Notes under the pieces: generated by a model | Told to the model about the DNA's origin: nothing | Database searches by the model: none | The model's input: only the letters and a program-made list of their open reading frames with translations | NCBI GenBank assembly: GCA_963713695.1 | Contig: CAVQMU010000006.1 | Location: forward strand, 124,001 to 188,000 | Source: Rhodoblastus sp963713695 | GTDB lineage: Bacteria > Pseudomonadota > Alphaproteobacteria > Rhizobiales > Beijerinckiaceae | Reading direction: 5' to 3' | DNA length: 64,000 bases | Program-made: the position numbers and the translations under genes | Shown here: piece by piece, positions 25,540-34,980 of the stretch | How positions within the stretch are numbered: the stretch's first letter is position 1 | How the letters are laid out: each line of letters opens with the position of its first letter

Positions 25540-26142
25540 TTACGCCGCGGCGCGGTTGTCGCTCATGGCGAGCGGCGCGCCGATCTGCTGAAGGAATTGC
25601 CCGAGCCAGGCCGGATGGGCCGGCCAGGCCGGCGCCGTTACGAGATTGCCGTCGGTGACCGCCGCGTCGATGGCGATTTCAGCATAGGAGCCGCCAGCGA
25701 GTTCGACGTCGGGCCGGCAGGCGGGATAGGCCGAGCATTTGCGGCCCCTGAGCACATCCGCCGCCGCCAGCAATTGCGCGCCATGGCAGATGGCCGCGAC
25801 CGGCTTGCCCGCGGTGAAGAAATGCCGGACCATGGCCAGCACTTTCGGGTCGAGCCGCAGATATTCGGGCGCGCGGCCGCCCGGAATGACCAAGGCGTCG
25901 TAATTCTCGGCCTTGACCTCAGCGAAAGTGGCGTTCAACGCAAAATTATGGCCGCGTTTTTCGCTGTAGGTCTGCTGGCCCTCGAAATCGTGAATGGCGG
26001 TGGCGATGGAATCGCCCGCCTTCTTGTCCGGGCAGACCGCATCGACCTGGTGTCCCACCGCCTTGAGGGTCTGGAACGGGACCATGATTTCGTAGTCCTC
26101 GCCAAAATCGCCGACGATCATCAGAATCTTCTTGCCGTCCAT
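25540..26142 (-). CDS. DJ-1/PfpI-family protein
   Basis: A 200-residue protein of the DJ-1/PfpI superfamily. The nucleophile elbow AICHGAQLLAAADVL holds the reactive cysteine, and GDFGEDYEIMVPFQTL carries the conserved Glu that lowers its pKa. VIPGGRAPEYLRLD is the substrate-side loop. Members are glyoxalase-like, deglycase-like or peptidase-like enzymes, and the exact reaction is not decided here. It begins about 90 bases after the nusG terminator, so it needs its own promoter. Confidence 0.85.
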   Translation of the reverse strand: MDGKKILMIVGDFGEDYEIMVPFQTLKAVGHQVDAVCPDKKAGDSIATAIHDFEGQQTYSEKRGHNFALNATFAEVKAENYDALVIPGGRAPEYLRLDPKVLAMVRHFFTAGKPVAAICHGAQLLAAADVLRGRKCSAYPACRPDVELAGGSYAEIAIDAAVTDGNLVTAPAWPAHPAWLGQFLQQIGAPLAMSDNRAAA

Positions 26143-26231
26143 TGAAACCTCCCTTGGCGCATTTTTGCGCCTTTACGGGAGGAATAATGCCGTTTCCGCG
26201 GGACGGAGGGTGTTACCCTGTTATCGCCGGG

Positions 26232-26266
26232 CAAAGGAAAAGCCGCCGGCTTGCAACCGGCGGCTT
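26232..26266 (-). terminator. intrinsic terminator after nusG
   Basis: On the minus strand AAGCCGCCGG pairs with CCGGCGGCTT around a 7-base loop and is followed by TTCCTTTGC. It begins about 25 bases past the nusG stop and separates secE-nusG from the genes downstream. Confidence 0.8.
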
Positions 26267-26292
26267 AGAAAAGAAAAATCCTGCAAGACGTC

Positions 26293-26826
26293 TCAGGAGA
26301 GCTTGTCGACCTGTCCATATTCCAGTTCGACCGGCGTGGCGCGGCCGAAAATCGACACGGCGACTTTTACGCGCGAGCGGCTCTCGTCCACTTCTTCCAC
26401 CAGGCCTTCGAAAGACGCGAAGGGGCCGTCGTTGACGCGAACCTTCTCGCCGATCTCGAAGGAAATCGTGGTCTTCGGACGATCGACGCCTTCCGCGACC
26501 TGGCCCTTGATGCGATCGGCCTCATGCTCGGGGATCGGCATGGGCTTGTTGTCGGAGCCCAGGAAGCCCGTGACCTTGGGCGTGTTCTTGATGAGATGGA
26601 ACACGTCGTCTGAGAGGTCGCATTTCACCAGCACATAGCCGGGGAAGAATTTGCGCTCGGAGTTGAATTTCCTGCCGCGCCTGACTTCCACGACATGCTC
26701 GGTCGGCACGAGGATTTCATCGAATTTGTCACTCAGGCCGCGCTGCGCCGCGCCTTCGCGGATCGCCTCGGCGACCTTTTTCTCGAAATTCGAATAGGCG
26801 TGGACGATATACCACCGCTTGGTCAT
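26293..26826 (-). CDS. nusG: transcription termination/antitermination factor NusG
   Basis: A 177-residue NusG. The N-terminal NGN domain starts MTKRWYIVHAYSNFEKKVAE and includes FFPGYVLVKCDLSDD, which binds the polymerase clamp. The C-terminal KOW domain (IGEKVRVNDGPFASFEGLV) contacts Rho or ribosomal protein S10. The frame continues upstream, but this ATG is the universal start. It follows secE by 38 bases. Unusually, rplK is not next. Confidence 0.97.
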   Translation of the reverse strand: MTKRWYIVHAYSNFEKKVAEAIREGAAQRGLSDKFDEILVPTEHVVEVRRGRKFNSERKFFPGYVLVKCDLSDDVFHLIKNTPKVTGFLGSDNKPMPIPEHEADRIKGQVAEGVDRPKTTISFEIGEKVRVNDGPFASFEGLVEEVDESRSRVKVAVSIFGRATPVELEYGQVDKLS

Positions 26827-26864
26827 GAATTTTTCCACAATGCTCTGGTTGCGTTGGATGGGTC

Positions 26865-27056
26865 TCAATGCCCAAGGCTGAGGATGAAGCCGACGCCGAG
26901 GCGGATGACCTGATCGACGGAAACGAAGAACAGGGCGGCCATCACCACCATCAGCGCGACGAGGCCCGTGGTGATCAGGGTCTCGCGGCGCGACGGCCAC
27001 GTCACCTTGTTGGCTTCGGCGCGCACGTCCTGCATGAATTTGAACGGATTGGCCAT
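26865..27056 (-). CDS. secE: preprotein translocase subunit SecE
   Basis: A 63-residue SecE. An amphipathic N-terminal helix with EANKVTWPSRRET is followed by a single membrane segment (ITTGLVALMVVMAALFFVS). It clamps the SecY channel. It is the first gene of the secE-nusG pair. The tRNA-Trp gene often found upstream in proteobacteria is not seen here. Confidence 0.95.
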   Translation of the reverse strand: MANPFKFMQDVRAEANKVTWPSRRETLITTGLVALMVVMAALFFVSVDQVIRLGVGFILSLGH

Positions 27057-27158
27057 CGTGGGTCCCGAATCGTCCGTCTCCGCGTTTGTGCACGCATCGG
27101 CGGGTTGCGAAAAGAAAGGTGGCGCGGGACCTTTCGGCCGCGCGCCCCATATTCACCT

Positions 27159-27187
27159 CTTATAGCGAACGGGCGGGCACGCGCCAA
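27159..27187 (-). promoter_or_regulatory. promoter for secE-nusG
   Basis: On the minus strand TTGGCG (27182-27187) and TATAAG (27159-27164) are separated by exactly 17 bases, about 100 bases ahead of secE. Confidence 0.65.
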
Positions 27188-27214
27188 GGTTTTTCTTGAC
27201 ACAGGCGGGAGAGG

Positions 27215-27940
27215 CTATTTCCGGGCCGCCCGCTTTCGGCGCGCGATCTGGTTCAGCGCCTCGACCAGCAGCGAGAATCCGATCGCCGCGTAGATGAAGC
27301 CCTTGGGCACCGGATAGCCGCAACCGTCGGCGACGAGGGTCATGCCGATCAGCAGCAGGAAGCCCAGGGCGAGCATCTTGACCGTCGGGTGCTGCTTGAT
27401 GAAGCGCCCGACCGGGCCGGACGCCCAGATCATGATGCCCAGGGCGATGATCACGGCCCCGGCCATGATGGCCAGGTCGTCGGCCATGCCGATCGCCGTC
27501 AGCACGCTGTCGAGCGAAAAGACAATGTCGAGCAGCGCGATCTGGGCGATGGCGCGGGCCATGGTCTTGCCGGGCCGGCCCTCGAATTCGTCGTCGGAAG
27601 GTTCGATTTCCTCGTGGATTTCGGCGGTAGCCTTGTAGAGCAGGAAAAGGCCGCCGAGCAGCAGGATGACATCGCGGCCGGAAAATCCGTGGCCATGCAA
27701 GGCGAAAAGCGGCGCGGTCAGCCGTGTCAGCCAGAACATGCTCGACAGCAGCGCCAGCCGGAAGAAGACCGCAAGGCCGAGCCCGAGGCGGCCCGCCAGC
27801 GCCTGTTTTCCCGAGGGGAGCCCCTGGGTCGCCAAAGCCACGAAGACCAGATTATCCACGCCCAGGACGATTTCAAGCGCCGTCAAGGTCAGGAGGCTGA
27901 GCCAGGCCTGCGGGTGAGAGAGAAACGCCATAAAATGCAA
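27215..27940 (-). CDS. TerC-family integral membrane protein
   Basis: A 241-residue inner-membrane protein with about seven hydrophobic helices. ALEIVLGVDNLVFVAL and LLDIVFSLDSVLTAIGM carry the conserved membrane-embedded acidic residues of the TerC/Alx family, which export or handle metals such as manganese. An acidic cytoplasmic loop (EIEPSDDEFEG) lies mid-protein. The old tellurite-resistance name does not prove that phenotype. It stands between secE and hupT with no clear operon partner. Confidence 0.87.
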   Translation of the reverse strand: MHFMAFLSHPQAWLSLLTLTALEIVLGVDNLVFVALATQGLPSGKQALAGRLGLGLAVFFRLALLSSMFWLTRLTAPLFALHGHGFSGRDVILLLGGLFLLYKATAEIHEEIEPSDDEFEGRPGKTMARAIAQIALLDIVFSLDSVLTAIGMADDLAIMAGAVIIALGIMIWASGPVGRFIKQHPTVKMLALGFLLLIGMTLVADGCGYPVPKGFIYAAIGFSLLVEALNQIARRKRAARK

Positions 27941-28069
27941 ATTGAAGGCCCCGCAGTCGCTCGGCGCGGGTCGTGTCGCCGCCGCCGCTCATCATCGTGC
28001 GGCACTATACCTATCCGGCCGGGGAAGGCCATTTCCTTCGCAAGCCGTCAAATATTCCAGGTATAAAAC

Positions 28070-29422
28070 TCACCCCCCAACCGGCAGGCGCACGGTGAAG
28101 AGCGCGCCGCCTTCGGGCCTGTTGGCGGCGGAAATGGCGCCGCCGTGTTCGCGGGCGATGGAATAGGAAATCCAAAGCCCGAGCCCCGTCCCCTCGCCCA
28201 CCGTCTTGGTGGTGAAAAAAGGCTCGAACATCTTGTCGAACGCCTTCTCGTCGATGCCGGGCCCGTTGTCGGCCACCACAATTTCGATCTCGCCCGCGAC
28301 CAGCCCCGCCCATATCTCGACATGCGGTTCCCTTGCGCCGCGCACCGCATCCAGCGCGTTGTCGACGAGATTGACGATGATCTGGTGGATCTGCCCCTCA
28401 TTGCCCCACATGACCAGGCCGGGCGCGACCTCCACGGCCATCCGCGCCTGATGCTTTTTCGCCCGCGCCGCCCATTGCGTGGCCATGGCGATGATGCGCT
28501 CGAGCTCCATTTTCTGCGCCTCATGGGCGCGGTTGAACGACAGGCGGCGGAGGTTTTTGACGATTTCGGAAATGCGCTTCGCGCCTTCGAGCGTGCCGTC
28601 GATCAGCGGCGTCAGGTCCGCGAGGATCGAATCGACGCGAAATCTGGCCCGCAACTCAGAGGCTTCGTCGCCATCGAGCCGCTTTGCTTCGCCGAAATAA
28701 TCGGCAAGATTGCGCCTGTAGCGGTCGAGCACGTGGATGTTGCCATAGACGAAGCTGATCGGGTTGTTCAACTCATGCGCAACGCCCGCGACGAGGCGGC
28801 CGAGACTCGCCATTTTCTCCTGTTCGATCAGCTTGCGCTGCGCCTGCTGCAAGTCGAGATGCGCGGAATGGAGCGCCTGATAGGCGCGGCGCAACTCGCC
28901 GATGGGACGCCCGGTCAGCACCGCGCCGACGCAGCGGCCGGCATGGTCGAAGCGCGTCGAGAAATTGATCGCCATCATGTCGGAGGCGCCGCGTTCCCTG
29001 AGGAAGCGCAATTCGCAATCGCCGGCCGCGCCGGGCTCCGTTCCACACAGATGCCGCCGGGCCGTGGCGCGATCCTCCTCGACCACGAGATCGAGCAACG
29101 ACTGACCGATCAGCGCCGGCTCGTTCTGGCCGAGCAGGGCGACAAAGGCGGGATTGGCCTGAATGACCCTGCCCAAAGCGTCGCTGACGACGAGGATGTC
29201 GGAAACCGAGGCGATGACGCTGGAGATGAAGCTCTGGGCTTCCTCGAGCTCCGCATTCTTGCTTTCAAGATCGGCTTCGTAGCGCAAGAGGTCGGAATAG
29301 ACCTCGTCCACGCGCTTGACGACTTCGCTCCACACCGATTCCTGGTCGTCGCTCAGCGACGTCTCGGCGCCCGCGCCGGCAAGAATGAGGATCCTTTCCG
29401 GCCGATCCTTGCGATCACTCAT
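28070..29422 (-). CDS. hupT: hydrogenase-system sensor histidine kinase HupT
   Basis: A 450-residue soluble kinase with no membrane segment. It has an N-terminal coiled coil, a PAS domain (about residues 80-190, ISSVIASVSDILVVSDALGR), a short coiled linker, and the H-box LVAGVAHELNNPISFVYGN with the phosphorylated His. The ATP-binding core ends in NGPGIDEKAFDKMFEPFFTT and GTGLGLWISYSIA. The HPISF-like H-box and its position after hupR identify HupT/HoxJ. Its ATG lies within the last codons of hupR. The hydrogen-sensing partner HupUV/HoxBC, usual next to hupT, is not in the window. Confidence 0.88.
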   Translation of the reverse strand: MSDRKDRPERILILAGAGAETSLSDDQESVWSEVVKRVDEVYSDLLRYEADLESKNAELEEAQSFISSVIASVSDILVVSDALGRVIQANPAFVALLGQNEPALIGQSLLDLVVEEDRATARRHLCGTEPGAAGDCELRFLRERGASDMMAINFSTRFDHAGRCVGAVLTGRPIGELRRAYQALHSAHLDLQQAQRKLIEQEKMASLGRLVAGVAHELNNPISFVYGNIHVLDRYRRNLADYFGEAKRLDGDEASELRARFRVDSILADLTPLIDGTLEGAKRISEIVKNLRRLSFNRAHEAQKMELERIIAMATQWAARAKKHQARMAVEVAPGLVMWGNEGQIHQIIVNLVDNALDAVRGAREPHVEIWAGLVAGEIEIVVADNGPGIDEKAFDKMFEPFFTTKTVGEGTGLGLWISYSIAREHGGAISAANRPEGGALFTVRLPVGG

Positions 29423-30848
29423 GGCTATCGTCCCGGCGCAAGTCATAGCGCTCGATCTTGGCCCGCAAACCCACGCGCGAAAGCCCAAGCCGATCGGCCG
29501 CCTTGCTGATATTGCCGGAAAACTCCTGCAAGGACTTCTCGATCAATGTCCGCTCCAGCGCCTCGACATGGTCTTTCAGGTTTCCCTTGCCGTTCGGCGC
29601 GGGCGAAGGCAAGCCGTTCAGCCGCGGCGAGACAAGATGTGCGCCAAGCGGCGCGTCATCTTCGGACATGGCGACCATGCGCTGGATTTCATTATACAAT
29701 TCGCGGACGTTGCCGGGCCAGGACCAGGCGCGCAACCTTTCCATGGTCTCGGGCGAAAAACCTGGAATTTTCCGGCGGAAACCCTTGTTGACCTCGGCAA
29801 GAATTCGTTCGGCAATTTTCGGAATGTCCCCCGCCCGTTCGGCCAGCGCCGGCAGATGGATCGGGAAAGCGTTGATCCGGTAATAGAGATCGCGGCGGAA
29901 ACGCCCCTCCTCCACCTCGATTTCGAGATCGCGATTGGTCGCGGCTATGACGCGGACATCGACCTTTCGGGACCGGGCCGCGCCAAGCGGCCTTATCTCG
30001 CGCTCCTGCAATACCCGCAAAAGCTTGACCTGGAAGGCCGGCGAGGTCTCGCCCACCTCGTCGAGAAAGATCGATCCGCCGTCCGCCAGTTCGAACAGGC
30101 CGATGCGGTCCTGGTAGGCGCCCGTGTAAGCGCCCTTCTTGCAACCGAACAATTCGCTTTCCAGCAATTCGTCCGGCAGCGCGCCGCAGTTCTCGACAAC
30201 GAAGGCCTTGTCGCCGCGCGCGGAGCCGAAATGGATGGCGCGGGCGAGCAGTTCCTTGCCGGCGCCGGAGGCGCCGGTGATCAGAACGGAAATATCGTAT
30301 TGCGTGGCTTTCTTCGCCAGGCCGAGCGTCTCGGACATTGGGCCGCCGGGCTCGTGCACGATGCGATCGAATTCGAACATCCGCCGCTGCTCGCGGCGGC
30401 GGTCGGACAGCACCCGGTTGAGTGTCTCGTGCGAGGGCCTTGCATCGCCCCCCGCCCCGCCCGGCTCCTTCTGCATCCGATAGAGCTTGACCGCGTCGCG
30501 CACGCATTCCAGCAGTTTTTCCGGATGCCAGGGCTTGGTGATGTATTGGTAGATCCCGGCCTCGTTGACGCCGGCGATGATGTCTTCCGACTCCGAAAAG
30601 CCGGAGATGATCATGCGCACCGGATCGGGCCAGAGATCGCGCACGCGGCGCAGGAAATCGACGCCGGTCTCGCCGGGCATGCGCTGGTCGCACAGGATCA
30701 CCTGCACCAGGTCGCCGGCCAGCACCGCCTCCGCCTCCTGCGTATTGGCGGCGCAGAGCACGTCGAACTCCTCCGACAGCACGCGCTGCAGGGATTCGCG
30801 CGAGCGCAATTCGTCGTCGATGATGAGGACGGCGCCGGAGGGATTCAT
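29415..30848 (-). CDS. hupR: NtrC-type response regulator of hydrogenase genes, HupR/HoxA
   Basis: A 477-residue regulator. The receiver domain is at residues 1-125 (LIIDDE, with the phosphorylatable Asp in VILCDQRMPG). The AAA+ domain is at about 165-400 with Walker A ITGASGAGKE and Walker B GGSIFLDEVGE. The Fis-type helix-turn-helix is at the end (GNISKAADRLGLSRVGLRAK). The sigma-54-contact loop reads GAYTGA in place of GAFTGA. It overlaps hypX (ATGA) and hupT, so all three are co-translated. It should act at the hupS promoter, where a TTG-N5-CAA site is found. Confidence 0.92.
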   Translation of the reverse strand: MNPSGAVLIIDDELRSRESLQRVLSEEFDVLCAANTQEAEAVLAGDLVQVILCDQRMPGETGVDFLRRVRDLWPDPVRMIISGFSESEDIIAGVNEAGIYQYITKPWHPEKLLECVRDAVKLYRMQKEPGGAGGDARPSHETLNRVLSDRRREQRRMFEFDRIVHEPGGPMSETLGLAKKATQYDISVLITGASGAGKELLARAIHFGSARGDKAFVVENCGALPDELLESELFGCKKGAYTGAYQDRIGLFELADGGSIFLDEVGETSPAFQVKLLRVLQEREIRPLGAARSRKVDVRVIAATNRDLEIEVEEGRFRRDLYYRINAFPIHLPALAERAGDIPKIAERILAEVNKGFRRKIPGFSPETMERLRAWSWPGNVRELYNEIQRMVAMSEDDAPLGAHLVSPRLNGLPSPAPNGKGNLKDHVEALERTLIEKSLQEFSGNISKAADRLGLSRVGLRAKIERYDLRRDDSHE

Positions 30849-32525
30849 GCTTCGTTTTTCCTTCGCATCATCGCGGTCATCGAGCGGTGCGCGGCCAGAT
30901 GCAGCGGCGTGCGCGACTTGACGACCTTGCGGATGAAATTATGCCGCGCGACGTGATAGCTTGGATCGAAGCCCCAGAAATTACGCTTCATCCTTTCGAG
31001 CTCCATGGCGCGATAGGCGCTCAGCGGCCTGGTCGCCTCGTCGCGCGCCCGCTCCGCGTTTTTCTGCTCCAGCCGCCGCCCGTAGTCCTTCGCCGCAACC
31101 AGCGCCTCGACTTTTCCTCGCAAGGCGGTTTCCGCCTCAAGCGGGTCTTCCGGCAAGATGTCATCGACGAGCTTCAACCGCAACGCTTCCCACGCGCCCA
31201 TCGGCAACCGCCCCTGCATGATTTTCCGCGCGACATCGGCGCCCACCCGGCGCGGCAGCAAGTAAGTCCAATATTCCGAACCGTAGAGATTGCCCATGTC
31301 CTTGTAATGCGGATTGAGGATCACGCCCTCGCGCAACAGCACATGATCGGCGGCCAGCGCCAGAAAGACCCCGCCGGCGCCGGCGTTGCCGCGCAAGGCC
31401 GCAACGACCAGGCGGTCGTCGATTGCCAGCAGCGCGCGAACGCAATCGTCCATGGCTTCGATATTGCGCCAGGATTCGTCCGCCGCGCTGGCCGAAGCCT
31501 CGATCAAGCCGAGATGCAGACCATTCGACCAGTAATCCGGTCCTCCCATGAGCACGAGGGCGCGAGCCTTTTCGCCACGGGCCGCGACGATCGCCGCCTC
31601 AAGCGCGCGACAATCCGCAACGGACATGGCGCCGTTCAAAAAAGGAAAATGCAGAAAGCCGACGTCGCCCGCCTGTTCGTATCTTGCAACAGGATACCCT
31701 GAGACTTCGGGCAATCCATCGGCCTGCTTCGCCAGCATGATCGTCGCCGGCAGCTTCAGCGAGGCGGCCCGCGAACTCCCGCAAATGGCCGATCCAGACA
31801 GCCCCATCCCGCGCTGCGACAGCAATGGCCTGGTTGCTGCGCGCAAGAATTTCGCCGGGCGGACCGTTGAGACCGGGCGCCGGATGCGCATCGAAACACA
31901 GCAGCTCGCGACCGCCAATTTCCGCGGGTGCGCCCGGCGAACCATCAGCGGAGCGAATTTTCCGCAAGACATCCGCGGCGCCATCGGCGACGAAATCGAT
32001 CTTCCGGTCCGCTCGCTTGCAGAACGGCCGCATCGGCTCGATATTTTCGGGCGGCGGCGGACGCCTGTTCTTTTCGCGCAATGCGGCGAGCGCCTCCAGC
32101 ACGCAGGCGACGGCGCCGCGCGTGACTTCGTGGCGGTAGATGCTGGACTTGGTCGCGGCGCGCAGCGGAAATTCGCGCTGTGCCCAGACGGCTCCGGCAT
32201 CGAGTTGCTCGGCCGCTTCGAGAAGCGTGACGCCCCAAGTCTCTCGCGCCTCCAGCAGGGCCCAGTCGAGCGCCGACGGGCCGCGATCGCCGGGCGGGCC
32301 GGGGTGGATCACGAGGCATAATGTCTTTGCAAGCACATCCGCGGGAATAGCGCGCTTCAGAAAGGGCGCGAGGATCAGGTCGGGCGCGAACAACTCCACG
32401 GCTTCGCGCAGAATATCGTCGGAAATGTCATATTCGACGCTGACGTCCTCGCCCCGCTCGCGCAATTCGACAAACAGCCTCTGCGTGAGGCTGTTGAACG
32501 AATGGCAAAGCAGGAGGATGCGCAT
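30845..32525 (-). CDS. hypX: hydrogenase maturation protein HypX (frameshifted)
   Basis: About 559 residues after correction. The N-terminal half (MRILLLCHSFNSLTQRLFVE onward, with HPGPPGDRGPSALDWAL) is the formyl-transferase-like domain. The C-terminal half (GNAGAGGVFLALAADHVLL, NPHYKDMGNLYGSEYWTYL) is the enoyl-CoA-hydratase-like domain. The halves lie in different frames: the first reads to WIGHLREFAG, the second resumes at SLKLPATIML. One extra base between 31761 and 31782 explains this. HypX makes the CO ligand of the active site from a formyl donor under aerobic conditions in other bacteria, which fits the oxygen-tolerant HupSL. Confidence 0.87.
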
Positions 32526-32537
32526 TGTCGAACCCGA

Positions 32538-33587
32538 TCAGCAGATACGCGGCAGTTGTTCGCCTGACAGCCAGTCGACAATCCGGCCGCCGCCGAAACT
32601 GGTTTCCATCTGCACGAAGCGATGTTCGTCCGCGACGACATGGCCGATGATCGCCGCGTCCGCGCCCAGCGGATGCGCGCGCATCGCGGCGAGCAGCTTT
32701 TCTGCGGCGGAAGCCGCGACGAAGGCCACGAGCTTGCCCTCGTTCGCGACGTAAAGCGGATCCAGGCCAAGCAATTCGCAGGCTGCCGCGACCTCCGGCC
32801 GGATCGGCAGCGCGTCTTCCTCGATGCGGACGCCGACACCGGATTGATGGGCGATCTCGTTGAGCGTCGCGGCGAGGCCGCCGCGCGTCGGATCGCGCAT
32901 CAGCCGCAATTGCGGCCCGCAGGCTGCGACCATGGCCGCCGTCAATCCATGCAGGGAGGCGGAATCGGAGACGATCTGGGTCTCGAATTCGAGATTTTCC
33001 CGGCTCGACATGATGGCGACGCCATGATCGCCCAGCGTGCCCGAGACGAGGATCACATCGCCCGGCCGGGCGTTTTCACCGGAGAGGTTGATACCTTCCG
33101 GCAGGACGCCGATGCCGGCGGTCGAGATGAAGACGCCATCCGCCTTGCCGCGCTCGACCACCTTGGTGTCTCCCGTGATGATCTTGACCCCGGCCTCCCG
33201 CGCCGCATCGCCCATGCTTTGCGCGATGCGCTGCAGGTCCGACAACGGAAAGCCTTCCTCGAGGATGAAGCTCGCTGAGAGATGCAGGGGCTTGGCGCCG
33301 GACATGGCGAGATCGTTGACCGTGCCATGAACGGCGAGCGAACCGATGTTTCCTCCCGGAAAAAACAGCGGCGAGACGACATAGCCGTCCGTCGTCATGG
33401 CCACGCGCCCGGACGGCAGTTCAAAAACCGCCTGATCGTTTCCCTGCGCCAGCAGGTCATTGGCGAAGGCCTCCTTGAAAACCTCGGAGATCAGTTGCGC
33501 CATCGCCCGGCCGCCGGAGCCGTGCGAGAGGTCGACCCGCCCATTCCTGATGTCGAGCTTTCTGGTTTTCAGACGTGGCGCATTCAT
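32538..33587 (-). CDS. hypE: hydrogenase maturation factor HypE
   Basis: An intact 349-residue protein. The N-terminal LSHGSGGRAMAQLI and the DTKVVERGKADGVFI segment form the ATP-binding site of the PurM-like fold. The C-terminus ends in PRIC, whose Cys accepts the carbamoyl group from HypF and is dehydrated to the thiocyanate that supplies CN to iron. Its ATG overlaps the hypD stop (TGATG). It is one of the few hyp genes here with no frame problem. Confidence 0.96.
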   Translation of the reverse strand: MNAPRLKTRKLDIRNGRVDLSHGSGGRAMAQLISEVFKEAFANDLLAQGNDQAVFELPSGRVAMTTDGYVVSPLFFPGGNIGSLAVHGTVNDLAMSGAKPLHLSASFILEEGFPLSDLQRIAQSMGDAAREAGVKIITGDTKVVERGKADGVFISTAGIGVLPEGINLSGENARPGDVILVSGTLGDHGVAIMSSRENLEFETQIVSDSASLHGLTAAMVAACGPQLRLMRDPTRGGLAATLNEIAHQSGVGVRIEEDALPIRPEVAAACELLGLDPLYVANEGKLVAFVAASAAEKLLAAMRAHPLGADAAIIGHVVADEHRFVQMETSFGGGRIVDWLSGEQLPRIC

Positions 33588-34734
33588 CAGGCGACCTTCT
33601 CCGGAGCTTTGGAATCACGGAAACGGCCGTAGGCGTAATGGGCGGCGCAGGAGCCCTCGGACGACACCATGCAGGAGCCCATCGGGGATTCAGGCGTGCA
33701 GAGCGTGCCGAACAATTTGCAGTCGGCGGGCTTTTTCACGCCGCGCAGGATCGCGCCGCATTCGCAGGCCGGATTGTCCTTGGCCGGCACGGTCGTCACG
33801 CCAAAGACTTTCTCGGCGTCGAAGGACGCGAATGCCTCGCGCAATTTGAGCGCGCTGTAGGGCACTTGTCCAAGACCGCGCCATTCGAAGGATGTCGCGC
33901 AGTTCAAAGACCCGGCTGACGATATCCTGCGCCTTGAGATTGCCCTCGGGCGTCACCGCGCGAATATATTCGTTTTCGACCTCGCAGCGGCCCTCGTTGA
34001 CTTGACGCACCAGCATCAGGATCGCCTGCATCACGTCGAGCGGCTCGAATCCGGCGACCGCGACGGGCTTCTGGAATTCCTCGGCAAAGAATTCGTAAGG
34101 CCTTGTGCCGATCACTGTCGAAACATGCGCCGGACCGATGAACCCATCGATGCGAATGCGCCCGAGTTCGCGGACTTCAGGGCTTTCGAGAATGTTCTGG
34201 ATCGCCGCAGGCGTCAGGACGTGATTGCAGAAGACGAAGAAATTCTTCAATCCGAGTTTCTGCGCCGTGAGTATCGCCATGGCGGTGGGCGGCGTGGTGG
34301 TCTCGAAGCCGATCGCGAAGAACACCACTTTCCGCTGCGGCTCCTCTTGCGCGATGCGCAGGGCGTCGAGCGTCGAATAGACCATGCGGATGTCGGCGCC
34401 CGCCGCCTTGGCCTTGATCAGGCTCATGCCGTTGGAGCCGGGAACGCGCATCAGGTCGGCATAGGTGCAAAGCGTGACATCGGGATTTTGCGCCAGCTTG
34501 ATCGCGTCGTCCATGCGGCCGACCGGCAGCACGCAGACCGGGCATCCCGGGCCGTGGATCATGCGCACGTTTTCCGGCAGCAGGTCTTCGAGCCCATAGC
34601 GGGCGATGGCGTGGGTATGGCCGCCGCAGAATTCCATGAAGCGATAGATCATGGTCCGGCCGCGCCTCGGCGGCGATGGTCTTGGCGATGCCGCGGGCGA
34701 GCTTGCCGTCGCGATATTCATCGACATATTTCAT
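33587..34734 (-). CDS. hypD: hydrogenase maturation factor HypD (two frameshifts)
   Basis: About 381 residues after correction. The N-terminus MKYVDEYRDGKLARGIAKTI is in one frame. The core FMEFCGGHTHAIARYG with GPGCPVCVLPVG is in the next. The C-terminus FEWRGLGQVPYSALKLREAF with CECGAILRG and CTPESPMGSC is in a third. One extra base near 34650-34665 and one near 33893 account for both shifts. HypD holds a 4Fe-4S cluster and, with HypC, assembles the Fe(CN)2CO unit. The ligating and redox cysteines are all present. Confidence 0.9.
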
Positions 34735-34746
34735 GCGCCCGCTCCT

Positions 34747-34980
34747 TTATGCGATTTCTCTTGCGATCTGCCCGGCCTCGGCCAGCAGCGCCAGGGTCTT
34801 TTCCGCTTCGTCGGGGTCGAGCTTGTTCAGCGCATAGCCGACATGCAGGATGACGTAATCGCCGGGCCGCACGTCATCGACCAGCGCCAGCGAAATGGTT
34901 TTCTGCACGCCGTCGAGCGTGACGCGCGCCATGTCGCCGTCGAGCAGTTCGGTCACCTGGACCGGTATGGCTAGGCACAT
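34747..34980 (-). CDS. hypC: hydrogenase maturation chaperone HypC
   Basis: A 77-residue chaperone starting MCLAIPVQV. The N-terminal Cys2 is the residue that binds the iron precursor and later the large-subunit precursor. PGDYVILHVGYALNKLD is the conserved beta-barrel strand. The start is chosen by this universal N-terminus; the longer upstream frame is the end of hypF read in another frame. Its ATG lies within the last codons of hypF, and hypD follows after 12 bases. Confidence 0.96.
   Translation of the reverse strand: MCLAIPVQVTELLDGDMARVTLDGVQKTISLALVDDVRPGDYVILHVGYALNKLDPDEAEKTLALLAEAGQIAREIA

Noticed and set aside
27057..27214. tRNA-Trp expected upstream of secE
   Set aside because: I looked for a cloverleaf with a CCA anticodon in this gap and found only the promoter and GC-rich spacer.
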